From: Neisseria macacae ATCC 33926
Lineage (GTDB): Bacteria > Pseudomonadota > Gammaproteobacteria > Burkholderiales > Neisseriaceae
DNA: 64,000 nucleotides
Assembly: GCF_022749495.1 (NCBI RefSeq)
Contig: NZ_CP094241.1
Coordinates: 1,240,001-1,304,000 of the forward strand
Direction of reading: 5' to 3'
The notes under the pieces were generated by a model. The model did not search any database and was not told the origin of the DNA. It worked only from the letters and a program-made list of their open reading frames with translations. A program made the translations under genes and the position numbers. Shown in pieces: positions 16,901-25,371 of the stretch (its first letter is position 1; each line of letters starts with the position of its first letter).

Positions 16901-16971
16901 AAAACAGGGACATGGCTTGAGCACGCTGTTCGTCGGAGAGCGAGGGATTCAGACGACCTGAAGGATTCCTC

Positions 16972-17559
16972 TCAATGCGTCCATCCTTTATCCAAATCCA
17001 AATTGCCATCATACACGCAATATTCAAATTGCTGTTTGATAAGGGATACTGAATCGGGCAGATCGTCTAACAACTTTTGTACACGCTCAACAAACTCAGT
17101 GTAATTACCCGAATGGCGCACGGTAATAAACCGTTGGTCAGGCGTATGGCGTAAAGTGTTGCGCGACAGATGGGCATGGCAGCGAGAGCAGTAGGCGCGC
17201 AGGGCGGGCAATTCTTCAGCCTCATGGCGCACCTTGCCGTGCCATTCGAAATAACAGGGTTTTTCGTTTGGATAGGTCGTCTGAAAACGGGCGGCGCAGT
17301 CGGCAGGAATTTCAATTTTTTCACGAACGATGGTAAAGCCTTGTGCAGCGAACCGGTTGGCAAGCATCTGTACATGCTGCCGAACAGCATGATAATCGTC
17401 CGACTGTATTACGGCAGAAAACATCGGCTGCTGAGGATGCTCGCCCTCGGGCAGTTCGATTAGCACGGCTTTGCCTCCTAAGTCGGCACAGGTCGTCTGA
17501 AAACGGTGAAGGGCGGAGGAAGGTTGCGGCGTGGAAGTAAGGTGGAGTTCGTAATACAT
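16972..17559 (-). CDS. Unrecognised 195-residue protein with CxxCH motif
   Basis: I do not recognise the family. The protein looks soluble and full length. It contains AYCSRCHAHL near residues 122-131, a possible metal-binding or zinc-ribbon half. Two uptake sequences lie inside the gene at 17274-17285 and 17490-17501, read as FQTTY and FQTTC. The start is 22 bases after the stop of the upstream gene, and both face the nucleotidyltransferase gene. This placement suggests a three-gene unit, but function is unknown. Confidence 0.6.
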   Translation of the reverse strand: MYYELHLTSTPQPSSALHRFQTTCADLGGKAVLIELPEGEHPQQPMFSAVIQSDDYHAVRQHVQMLANRFAAQGFTIVREKIEIPADCAARFQTTYPNEKPCYFEWHGKVRHEAEELPALRAYCSRCHAHLSRNTLRHTPDQRFITVRHSGNYTEFVERVQKLLDDLPDSVSLIKQQFEYCVYDGNLDLDKGWTH

Positions 17560-17581
17560 GGTTTCAGACGACCTTAATGTT

Positions 17582-18313
17582 CTAGGTTGTTTCGTTTATT
17601 TGTTTCGGTAGGCCGGATTGCAGGAAATCGGACATTTCGCGATAAAACGCCATAACGGTTTGCATGTTTTGCCGTTCCGGTTCGCTTGTTTGAGGTTGAA
17701 TGTTTATTTCATCTATCAATTCGCGCAACGGGCGGCGTTTGGTGGGATTGGCTTCGTCCAATATAAAATACAGAATCCCCCCGTCTTGTATCAACCTGCG
17801 GCGGGCATCCATTATATGACTGTTAAAAAATAGATTTTGAATCAGATTGGTGCGTTGTTCATCATTTTGTGGAGGTTTAGCGGTCTCAGGAAGCAACACG
17901 GTTTTGTTGCATACGCAGGACTGAGACTGATTGAGCGCAAAAACGGGCAGGTAAAACATCATTAACATTGCCTTCAGAATATCGCAGAAATGCCCTTCAG
18001 CCTCGTCATCGCCCTGCTGCAGACAAGCGGGGAGTTGGCAGGTTTGAAGGGTAAAGTCACATTCGCTGCGGCCTGCAGGCAAACCCAGTCCCAGATCCAA
18101 ATAAAAATGACCGTCCAGTTCGATAAAATGCCATGGCGTTCGGTTGGCGCGTACGCGCGGCAGATGCAGATAGGGATTGCGGCAAATCCTTAGGTACAGG
18201 CGGATCAGATGGGCAATATTACCGCAATAAGCAGGGGTGAGTTGAAGCACGCGGTTAATGCGGGCGGTCTTTTCTTTTGGGCGGAGGAAGCAGGGCGGTT
18301 GTTTGGTTTTCAT
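17582..18313 (-). CDS. Unrecognised 243-residue protein
   Basis: The chosen start is ATG 18311-18313 (MKTKQPPCFLRPKEKTARIN). A longer frame from 18394 adds 27 residues without an obvious ribosome-binding site. I see no membrane segment, signal peptide or known catalytic motif. The middle holds several cysteines (CDFTLQTCQLPAC, CVCNKT) and the C-terminus is helical and charged. It is the first gene of the accessory minus-strand group that leads to the AbiEii-like protein. It could be part of a defence unit, or only a neighbour. Confidence 0.55.
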   Translation of the reverse strand: MKTKQPPCFLRPKEKTARINRVLQLTPAYCGNIAHLIRLYLRICRNPYLHLPRVRANRTPWHFIELDGHFYLDLGLGLPAGRSECDFTLQTCQLPACLQQGDDEAEGHFCDILKAMLMMFYLPVFALNQSQSCVCNKTVLLPETAKPPQNDEQRTNLIQNLFFNSHIMDARRRLIQDGGILYFILDEANPTKRRPLRELIDEINIQPQTSEPERQNMQTVMAFYREMSDFLQSGLPKQINETT

Positions 18314-18404
18314 TAGAATGGTTGGATGGTTTTTGTCGTAGCCAGGTGTGTTTAAATTAGTTTGGTGTAAGGGGTGTGCAGAACGCACGCCCACGGTTTT
18401 GCTG

Positions 18405-18801
18405 TTTAGACGACTTCTTCTATGTCAGCCACCTTAATCCTTCTGGTTAAGGAGGTTTCTACGTTACAACAAACCGTATGCAAGCAGAAAAATGGGTAGC
18501 AAGGAAGAACGTTCCTATAACACAATTTGATATACCTAATTCTGAATTGGATAAGTTAGATATTAAAAAATTCTCATCTGCTGATTTGGAATGGGGAGAT
18601 TTTGTAACAAAAGGTCGAAAGGGCACTTTAAACCATAACCATGATGCGGTAAGTGGTCCAATGTTGGCAAATCCAAGTGATGCTAAAAGAGGAAAAGTAC
18701 ATAAAGCTATAGGTTTGCAGTTTGTTATTTTACAGAAAAAAGCATTCAATTTATTTAATCGATTTAAAAAATTTAATAAAACTGGTAAAAATTGCTCTTA
18801 A
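18405..18801 (+). pseudogene. C-terminal tail of a polymorphic toxin (DUF3990-like), no N-terminus
   Basis: From about 18406 the frame reads DDFFYVSHLNPSG, then an in-frame stop, then GGFYVTTNRMQAEKWVARK, continuing to 18801. The GFYVTTN..QAEKW pattern and the later HNHDAVSGPMLANP segment resemble C-terminal toxin domains of the DUF3990 or ADP-ribosyltransferase-like type. No delivery domain precedes it. The ATG at 18478 has no ribosome-binding site. In Neisseria such orphan tails are kept downstream of MafB, TpsA or Rhs genes as recombination cassettes. The family call is tentative. Confidence 0.5.
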
Positions 18802-18820
18802 TCTGCCATAAGGAAAAAAA

Positions 18821-19186
18821 TGTTTGATGAGTCTAAAGACAATATGATATTCACTGATAATGAAGCTGGTGATAGAGTTATTTTTCATAGAAAAACTTGG
18901 TTATATATAATATTTGGGATACTAATCCATTATTCATTATTTAAGATATACCGATGATTATGCGGAAAAGATAATAAATGAATCTTTTTTATGTTCTAAG
19001 GAAGAGTTAAATTTTCATTCGGTTGGTATGTTATGTCATGATGAAGGGTATCATTGGGCAATGTTGTTGGTACATGGGGACAATTATTGGAATCATGGTT
19101 TTAATATTGAGCTGCCAGATGATTACTATGACTGGATGGATAGTTATATAAAAAATAATAATTTAAAGCCAATAATATGTGATTAA
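18821..19186 (+). pseudogene. Frameshifted immunity-like gene
   Basis: A short frame starts at ATG 18821 (MFDESKDNMIFTDNEAG) and stops near 18958. A second frame, shifted near 18950, continues as DYAEKIINESFLCSKEELNF and ends PIICD at 19186. Together they would make one small acidic protein of about 120 residues, placed directly after a toxin tail as expected for an immunity gene. I do not recognise the family. A real frameshift or two short genes are both possible. Confidence 0.45.
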
Positions 19187-19274
19187 TTGGGGCAATTGGT
19201 AAGATTGGCTCAAGACCTAACAAAAGGATGAGCAGGCAATATAAAAACGATCTATGGTTGATTAGGAGATATTT

Positions 19275-19952
19275 ATGATTAAAGTTATAGACTTAAGAAG
19301 TGAATATAGTACAAGTCCAATATTTGTGAATTTCAATAGACAAGCTTATGCTATTCCGACGTTATATGTTAAATCACTTCCTAAATTTGACTCTAAAAAA
19401 ATCAATACCTGTTTGATTATTTTGCATCCGCATAACAATTTCCCAGAAAAACCAAATATACAAGGGTTTGCAGATTTCTATCTGTATTTTAATTTTGATA
19501 AGTATTTTGCGTCTTCTGATACTGAGAAAAAAATGATGCAATTACAAGCAGTCCATCAAGGAATGTTGGGTATTGCAGTTGAGCAGGGCTGGAATACGGG
19601 CCCGTTTGAAATAGCATATCAAGCCTGTTTGGATGCTGATCTCGTCTTAAATACTCAACTTAAAAAACGTAAAATGAGTCCGAATAGAAAACAATATTTG
19701 TCCATATTCGCGCATTGTGATCTCTATCATTTTAAAATTACTTGGACAGTATCTGATAAAAAAGGAACAATCCTTCAAAGGGGGCCTTTATTTTCAGAAG
19801 ACCCTTCTTTCTTGGCTATGGGCTATCGATTGAATTTCCATTGGATAGACGATGAACATTTTATTGTCGAGTCTAATTATAAAGGACTGATTTCAGATAC
19901 TTGGGAAGTTGATATTTTGAATGGGACTGTCCTAGTAACTAGCAAATTGTAG
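19275..19952 (+). CDS. Immunity-like paralogue 1 of 3
   Basis: This 225-residue protein is AT-rich and unrecognised by family name. It shares with the next two genes the blocks PKFDSKK (residues 36-42), QAVHQGML, KRKMSPNRKQYLS, HFKITWTVSDKKG and DEHFIVESNYKGLISDTWEV. There is no signal peptide or membrane segment. AGGAGATATTT precedes the ATG. Its position after toxin tails, its small size and its tandem paralogues suggest an immunity protein, but that is inference. It is the most diverged of the three. Confidence 0.65.
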   Translation: MIKVIDLRSEYSTSPIFVNFNRQAYAIPTLYVKSLPKFDSKKINTCLIILHPHNNFPEKPNIQGFADFYLYFNFDKYFASSDTEKKMMQLQAVHQGMLGIAVEQGWNTGPFEIAYQACLDADLVLNTQLKKRKMSPNRKQYLSIFAHCDLYHFKITWTVSDKKGTILQRGPLFSEDPSFLAMGYRLNFHWIDDEHFIVESNYKGLISDTWEVDILNGTVLVTSKL

Positions 19953-19986
19953 CCTGCATAAATCAACAATTACAACAAAGGCCTAA

Positions 19987-20661
19987 ATGATGATTAAAGA
20001 AATTAGCTTACCTCTCGAAGATTACACAAAATATAAAAACATTAGCAAAGGAATGTTTGCTATATCAGAACTATATTTGGTATCTCTACCAAAATTTGAT
20101 TCAAAAAAAGTTTTTAAATGTAATATTTTTTTGTGTGAGGACCGACAATTTCCAACTAAAGCGAAAATACCAGGTTTTGCTATATCGTACCAATTTTTTG
20201 ATTTTAAAAAATATCTTTCTTTAAATGAGGAAGATAGAAAGCTCATGGTATTACAAGTTATTCATCAGGGAATGCTGGATATTGCTGCTGATTACAATTG
20301 GGATACAAAACCGTTGGAAGAAGCTTACCAAAGTTGCTTGACTTCCGATCTAACTTTTAAAAGACAAATCAAAAAGCGCAAGCTAAGTCCGAACAGAAAA
20401 CAATATCTGTCTTTATGGGCATATTGCGATCAACACCACTTTAAAATCACTTGGACAGTATCTGATAAAAAGGGGGAAATAGTTAAGCAGGGTACGTTGT
20501 TGACAGAACAACCATCTTATATCGACATATTGCGTAGCTTGAATTTCCATTGGGTAGACGACGAACATTTTATTGTTGAGTCCAAATACAGAGGATTGAT
20601 TTCAGATACTTGGGAAGTTGATATTTCGAATAGTGCTGTCCTAGCAACTTGCTGGTTTTAG
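19987..20661 (+). CDS. Immunity-like paralogue 2 of 3
   Basis: This 224-residue paralogue of the previous gene starts 34 bases after its stop. The C-terminal third is nearly identical to that of paralogue 3: TWTVSDKKGEIVKQGTLLTE matches ISWTVSDKKGEIVKQGTLLTE in all but the first few positions. The N-terminal half varies more (LEDYTKYKNISKGMFAI). The shared 3' end continues into the non-coding DNA after the stop, so this and the next gene are a tandem duplication with a period of about 765 bases. Confidence 0.65.
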   Translation: MMIKEISLPLEDYTKYKNISKGMFAISELYLVSLPKFDSKKVFKCNIFLCEDRQFPTKAKIPGFAISYQFFDFKKYLSLNEEDRKLMVLQVIHQGMLDIAADYNWDTKPLEEAYQSCLTSDLTFKRQIKKRKLSPNRKQYLSLWAYCDQHHFKITWTVSDKKGEIVKQGTLLTEQPSYIDILRSLNFHWVDDEHFIVESKYRGLISDTWEVDISNSAVLATCWF

Positions 20662-20740
20662 CCTGTGTGAAACTTCCAATTTTGACGTGGCGTGTGTCGG
20701 GATACGTACAGCGGTTTCTGCTTTTCAGACGACCTCAAAC
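20641..20740. repeat. Tandem duplication, 3' unit copy 1
   Basis: The last codons of paralogue 2 and the following GCCTGTGTGAAACTTCCAAT through the CTTTTCAGACGACCTCAA uptake site recur with few changes at 21406-21505. They mark the boundary of a duplicated gene unit. Confidence 0.8.
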
Positions 20741-20754
20741 CTTAAAGTGAAATT

Positions 20755-21426
20755 ATGATTAACGAAATTTGTTTATACTGTCAAAACGATGAAAGGACTT
20801 CTGAATTTAATCAAGAAACCTTTGCTATTCCGGAGCTTTATCTCATTTCAATACCTAAGTTTGATTCCAAAAAGGTGATTAAATGTAATATTTTCTTATG
20901 GGAGAATGGCCCATTTCCGCCCAAAGAAAAAATATTGGGGAGTGCTGATTCTTATCAGCTTTTTGACTTCAAAAAGTACACCTCCCTATCTGAAAAAGAT
21001 AAGAAAATTATGCAGTTACAAGTAATCCATCAAGGAATGCTCGATATTGCGTCTGATTACAATTGGTCGAGAGAACCATTGGAGACTGCTTACCAAACCT
21101 GTTTGATGTCTGATTTAACATTTAAAAAGCAAATAAAAAAGCGGAAACTTAGCCACAATAGGAAACAATATCTTTCCTTATGGGCATATTGTGATCTTTA
21201 CCATTTTAAAATTAGTTGGACAGTATCTGATAAAAAAGGGGAAATAGTTAAGCAGGGTACGTTGCTGACAGAACAACCATCTTATATTGATACATGGTGT
21301 AGCTTGAATTTCCGTTGGATAGATGACGAACATTTTATTGTTGAGTCCAATTACAAAGGATTGATTTCAGATACTTGGGAAGTTGATATTTCGAATGGTG
21401 CTGTCCTAGCAACTTGCTGGTTTTAG
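20755..21426 (+). CDS. Immunity-like paralogue 3 of 3
   Basis: This 223-residue protein is closest to paralogue 2. It shares PKFDSKKVIKCNIFLWE, LQVIHQGMLDIASDYNW, KKQIKKRKL and the near-identical C-terminus ending VLATCWF. It has no exported or membrane features. An uptake sequence lies directly upstream. The differences from paralogue 2 cluster in the first 60 residues, which would fit recognition of different partners. Function is inferred from context only. Confidence 0.65.
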   Translation: MINEICLYCQNDERTSEFNQETFAIPELYLISIPKFDSKKVIKCNIFLWENGPFPPKEKILGSADSYQLFDFKKYTSLSEKDKKIMQLQVIHQGMLDIASDYNWSREPLETAYQTCLMSDLTFKKQIKKRKLSHNRKQYLSLWAYCDLYHFKISWTVSDKKGEIVKQGTLLTEQPSYIDTWCSLNFRWIDDEHFIVESNYKGLISDTWEVDISNGAVLATCWF

Positions 21427-21505
21427 CCTGTGTGAAACTTCCAATTTTGACGAGACGTGTGTCGGGATACATGCAGCGGCTCCTGCTTTTCAGACGACCT
21501 CAATC
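21406..21505. repeat. Tandem duplication, 3' unit copy 2
   Basis: This is the second copy of the unit at 20641-20740, with scattered substitutions. An inverted uptake sequence (CGAGGTCGTCTGAAA) follows it and completes a hairpin at about 21487-21526. Confidence 0.8.
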
Positions 21506-21609
21506 CTTTTCGAGGTCGTCTGAAATATTTGTCCTTAAATAATCTCATTTTCGGCGGCGACGCATGGCTGTTGTCTGCCGAAGTTGATTTGGACTAGGGT
21601 TAGGGCTTG

Positions 21610-21688
21610 AATCAATTAATATTTGTAATCTTGGCGGAAGTAGAAGATATTTTGACAAAAGCTTGGATAAGAAATTTAGAAAATTATG
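21610..21688 (+). pseudogene. Toxin C-terminal stub overlapping the next immunity gene
   Basis: A short open frame reads NLGGSRRYFDKSLDKKFRKL and stops at TGA 21687-21689, inside the ATGA that starts the next gene. A four-base overlap of this sort is typical of a toxin tail followed by its immunity gene. Only about 26 codons are left, so it is a stub. The toxin type cannot be named. Confidence 0.35.
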
Positions 21689-22081
21689 AAAATAACTTTA
21701 GATAACTGGGACGGTTCTTCTTGTAAAGAAGAAATTTATCATGTTAATTCTTCAGTAAAACTCTTAGGCATTTTAGAAAGATTGGATAATAAAAAACATA
21801 CTCTTGTAAATTTAGTTTTATTAGAAGAAAACTATTTGATGATTGGTGGAGGAAATGGAAAATATGTTATAACAGGTGAAGAAAATGGCATAGTTTTTAA
21901 TTTATTAAACCCCAATGAAGAAAGCACCTTAAAAATAGAATTAAATACGGGAGGGCAAATTGGATTATTTGAGTCTAAATATATTTTATCTAAAGAAATG
22001 GCGTTCAAATGTGCTGTAAAATGTTTTACTATAGGATGTATTCCACAAAACGATTTAGATTTTGTCTGGGAAAAGTACTGA
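21686..22081 (+). CDS. Imm1-like immunity protein
   Basis: This 131-residue acidic protein begins MKITLDNWDGSSCKEEIYHV. It contains ENYLMIGGGNGKYVITGEEN near the middle, which resembles the Imm1 immunity family. The start ATG overlaps the stop of the toxin stub before it. There is no signal peptide. It would bind and block a cognate toxin in the cytoplasm. The family call rests on pattern only and should be confirmed by profile search. Confidence 0.5.
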   Translation: MKITLDNWDGSSCKEEIYHVNSSVKLLGILERLDNKKHTLVNLVLLEENYLMIGGGNGKYVITGEENGIVFNLLNPNEESTLKIELNTGGQIGLFESKYILSKEMAFKCAVKCFTIGCIPQNDLDFVWEKY

Positions 22082-22151
22082 GGTTTAGTTTTGATAACTT
22101 TTTATCAAGCCCGAAGTTTGTCTAAAAAATTCCCCGATAACTCTGTAGGTA

Positions 22152-22279
22152 TTAGGTATAAGGAGCACACACACGTGGTTTCTTCCAGATAAAATCAATA
22201 CCTTCCTTAAGGGCGTCTGGAATATTTTTTCAGTAAACTTATTGCTAATTAACAAGCCGGTTGATATAAATTGGTCGTC
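22152..22279 (-). pseudogene. Possible decayed gene fragment
   Basis: On the minus strand, FISTGLLISNKFTEKIFQ continues after a one-base frame change as DALKEGIDFIWKKPRV and then stops. The join reads like the end of a small protein, perhaps an immunity protein of the DUF1629/Imm11 kind. The strand is opposite to its neighbours. This is weak evidence. Confidence 0.25.
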
Positions 22280-22437
22280 TGAAACCAACTTTCATGAGAA
22301 CGATTCTATATAAACTTTCTCACTTTGGTTACCTTCAGTAATACAAAATCGTGTATTGCCAATGTAGTAGGCGTCTGAAAGGAGATAGGAAATCTTGCGT
22401 AGAATAATTACTTTTTAAAATTTAGGAGTTTAAATTA

Positions 22438-22770
22438 ATGTTACCTAAAGAATTAACAGCTAAAATTTTACTAGAAAGTGTTTTAGAATGTACGGATTTT
22501 ATAGCAAATGAAGTGTCGAACTTATACAATGCGGTAATAGAGAAATTAAAGCAAGATGATGAAATATTCTTTATGAATTTTGTTGAAGATGAGCATAAAA
22601 AAGATGATTATTATGGATATGTCTATAACAAAACGAATAGAAAAATCTACGAATACGCCTTTCATGATGATAAGTTAATGAAAAATAGGAAGTTATCTCT
22701 TGTCGAAAAGAAAATTGAAGAGTTGACAACAAAAGATATTCTTGAGTTGCCTATAATCAATTTGTTGTGA
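22438..22770 (+). CDS. Small acidic unrecognised protein, immunity-like
   Basis: A 110-residue protein starts MLPKELTAKILLESVLECTD and is rich in K, E and D with no exported features. TTTAGGAGTTTAAATTA precedes the ATG and gives a plausible ribosome-binding site. The gene is very AT-rich, like the rest of this island, and closes the array on its right side. It could be another immunity protein; I do not recognise the family. Confidence 0.5.
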   Translation: MLPKELTAKILLESVLECTDFIANEVSNLYNAVIEKLKQDDEIFFMNFVEDEHKKDDYYGYVYNKTNRKIYEYAFHDDKLMKNRKLSLVEKKIEELTTKDILELPIINLL

Positions 22771-23159
22771 TGTTTAAATATAATATATGAACGCTGCTGG
22801 AACTCTGACAGTACAGGCTATCCTGACGGCAGTTATGAAACCTTCGAATAAAACCGTCTCAACCTGTTGTTTGCTGTTAAAATCACCTACGACTAGACTC
22901 ACCGCCGAACTGAGCTCACCAAGTTTGGAGGGTTTGGTTTTGTTTTTGTTAATTTATTTTTTCTTAGAACTTGTATCCTTTTAGATAAGTAATCTTTGGG
23001 GGCATGTGGTATAGCGATCTGTGTATAAGGACTAAATCTATCAATCCGTCTTGAATCAATAAGGTCGTCTGAAAATCTACTTCGAACCCCATCAAGCATT
23101 TATAATCCTGCTTTTCAGACGACCTTTTGAACATCCGTTCTCTCAATAAAATTGACCTT
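22771..23159. other. Intergenic stretch at the end of the island
   Basis: No gene is supported here. A short frame reading WNSDSTGYPDGSYETFE then stop (about 22797-22853) may be another decayed tail. Two inverted uptake sequences at about 23061-23127 precede tmk and mark the return to core sequence. Confidence 0.4.
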
Positions 23160-23786
23160 ATGAAACCCAAATTTATCACTCTGGACGGCATAGACGGTGC
23201 GGGCAAATCGACCAATCTTGCCGTTATCCGCCAATGGTTCGAATCCCGCGACCTTCCCGTATTGTTCACCCGCGAGCCGGGCGGTACGCCTGTCGGCGAG
23301 GCCTTGCGCGAAATTTTGTTGAACCCTGAAACCAAGGCGGGATTGCGCGCGGAGACGTTGATGATGTTTGCCGCGCGGCAGCAGCATCTTGAAGACGTTA
23401 TCCTGCCTGCGCTGGCGGACGGCATTCATGTCGTTTCCGACCGTTTTACCGATGCGACTTTTGCGTATCAAGGCGGTGGGCGCGGCGTGCCTCTGCAAGA
23501 TATTGAAATGCTGGAAAATTGGGTACAGGGCGGGTTTGGTCCTGATTTGACGTTGCTGCTGGACGTGCCGCTGGAAGTGTCGATGGCGCGTATCGGGCAG
23601 ACGCGCGAGAAGGACCGTTTCGAGCAGGAGCAGGCAGATTTTTTCACCCGCGTGCGTGCTGTTTATCTCGAACGTGCCGCCGCGCATCCCGAACGCTACG
23701 CGCTTATCGACGGCAACCGGAGTTTGGAGGAGGTGAGGGCGGATATCGAACATGCGTTGGCGCGCAGTTTCGGTATGGATGTTTAA
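23160..23786 (+). CDS. tmk: Thymidylate kinase
   Basis: Tmk phosphorylates dTMP to dTDP for DNA synthesis. The start ATG at 23160 gives 208 residues, the normal length. The P-loop reads LDGIDGAGKST. The DR(Y/F) signature is VVSDRFTDATFAYQGGG, and the TREPGGTP motif binds the substrate. A lid segment follows near RTREKDRFEQE. An uptake-sequence pair lies before the gene. Confidence 0.96.
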   Translation: MKPKFITLDGIDGAGKSTNLAVIRQWFESRDLPVLFTREPGGTPVGEALREILLNPETKAGLRAETLMMFAARQQHLEDVILPALADGIHVVSDRFTDATFAYQGGGRGVPLQDIEMLENWVQGGFGPDLTLLLDVPLEVSMARIGQTREKDRFEQEQADFFTRVRAVYLERAAAHPERYALIDGNRSLEEVRADIEHALARSFGMDV

Positions 23787-24005
23787 AACCGAATGAAGGT
23801 CGTCTGAAAGGATACGTTTTTGCTTTGAGGCTGTTTGTTTCAGATGAAAATAGCAGTATGCGCCGCATTGGGAACATGGTAAAATTACACGCTATTACAA
23901 AATAGGTTTATTTGTTAATAAATAAGCCGTTTTGTAATGCCAAACGTCCCGAAACCAATGTTTCAGACGACCTCGTCTCAATATCTCTCGCAACAGGATC
24001 GAAAA

Positions 24006-25286
24006 ATGGAAAACTCATTAAAAGAAGCCGCACTGAAATTTCACGAATTCCCCGTGCCGGGTAAAGTCTCCGTTACCCCCACCAAATCGCTGGCCACGTC
24101 CAAAGACTTGGCTTTGGCGTACTCGCCGGGCGTCGCGGCTCCTTGTATGGAAATCCATGCCGATCCGCAAAATGCGTACAAATATACCGCCAAAGGCAAT
24201 TTGGTCGCCGTGATTTCCAACGGTACCGCCGTTTTGGGCTTGGGCAACATCGGCGCGTTGGCGGGCAAACCTGTGATGGAAGGCAAAGGCGTATTGTTCA
24301 AAAAATTCGCCGGTGTGGACGTATTCGACATCGAAATCGATGAAAAAGACCCGCAAAAACTGGTGGACATCATCGCCGCGTTGGAACCGACTTTCGGCGG
24401 CATCAACCTCGAAGACATTAAAGCGCCTGAATGCTTCTACATCGAACGCGAATTGCGCAAACGCTGCAAAATCCCGGTATTCCACGACGACCAACACGGT
24501 ACCGCCATCATCACCGCTGCTGCCGTATTGAACGCCCTGCGTTTTACCGGCCGCAACATTGAAGAGGCGACTTTGGTTTGCTCCGGCGCGGGCGCAGCGG
24601 CGATTGCCTGTTTGAACCAACTGCTTGATTTGGGTCTGAAACGCGAAAACGTAACCGTTTGCGACTCCAAAGGCGTGATTTACAAAACCCGCGAAGACAA
24701 AGACCGTATGGACGAGTCCAAACAGTTCTACGCCATTGAAGACAACGGTCAACGCGTGCTTGCCGATGCCGTCAAAGGCAAAGACATCTTCTTGGGCCTC
24801 TCCGGCGCGAACCTGCTGACGCCTGAAATGTTGAACACCATGAACGCCAAGCCTATCGTGTTCGCCATGGCAAACCCGAACCCGGAAATCCTGCCGCCGC
24901 TGGCAAAAGAAACCCGTCCGGACGTGGTCATCGGTACCGGCCGTTCCGACTTCCCGAATCAAGTAAACAACGTATTGTGCTTCCCGTTCATCTTCCGCGG
25001 AGCGTTGGACGTCGGCGCGACGACCATCAATGAAGAAATGAAACGCGCCTGCGTCTATGCCTTGGCGGATTTGGCGAAGGAAGAGGTAACTGAAGAAGTG
25101 GTTGCCGCTTACGGCAAGAAATTCGAATTCGGCGCGGAATACCTGATTCCGACCCCGTTCGACTCCCGCCTGCTGCCGCGCGTTGCTTCGGCTGCCGCCA
25201 AAGCTGCGATGGAAAGCGGCGTGGCAACCCGTCCGATTGCAGACTTGGAAGCCTACGCTGCCAAACTGAGCGAGTGGAAACTGTAA
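24006..25286 (+). CDS. NAD(P)-dependent malic enzyme
   Basis: This enzyme decarboxylates malate to pyruvate. The chosen start ATG 24006 (MENSLKEAALKFHEFPVPGK) gives 426 residues, the short form without the phosphotransacetylase-like extension of MaeB. An earlier in-frame ATG at 23937 lacks family support. Visible blocks are LALAYSPGVAAPC, DIEIDEKDPQK, PVFHDDQHGTAIITAAA and the NAD(P)-binding VCSGAGAAAIACL, then VIGTGRSDFPNQVNNVL. A shared terminator separates it from convergent aroA. Confidence 0.93.
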   Translation: MENSLKEAALKFHEFPVPGKVSVTPTKSLATSKDLALAYSPGVAAPCMEIHADPQNAYKYTAKGNLVAVISNGTAVLGLGNIGALAGKPVMEGKGVLFKKFAGVDVFDIEIDEKDPQKLVDIIAALEPTFGGINLEDIKAPECFYIERELRKRCKIPVFHDDQHGTAIITAAAVLNALRFTGRNIEEATLVCSGAGAAAIACLNQLLDLGLKRENVTVCDSKGVIYKTREDKDRMDESKQFYAIEDNGQRVLADAVKGKDIFLGLSGANLLTPEMLNTMNAKPIVFAMANPNPEILPPLAKETRPDVVIGTGRSDFPNQVNNVLCFPFIFRGALDVGATTINEEMKRACVYALADLAKEEVTEEVVAAYGKKFEFGAEYLIPTPFDSRLLPRVASAAAKAAMESGVATRPIADLEAYAAKLSEWKL

Positions 25287-25313
25287 TCCGGTTTTAATTT
25301 GAATGTGATGTAG

Positions 25314-25348
25314 AAAAGGTCGTCTGAAAACTTTCAGACGACCTTTTT
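25314..25348. terminator. Shared terminator between malic enzyme and aroA
   Basis: AAAAGGTCGTCTGAAAA and its complement form a tight stem with A and T tails on both sides, centred between two convergent genes. It can serve both. Confidence 0.75.
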
Positions 25349-25371
25349 GTTTGGGTAAACGTCCTCCCGCT

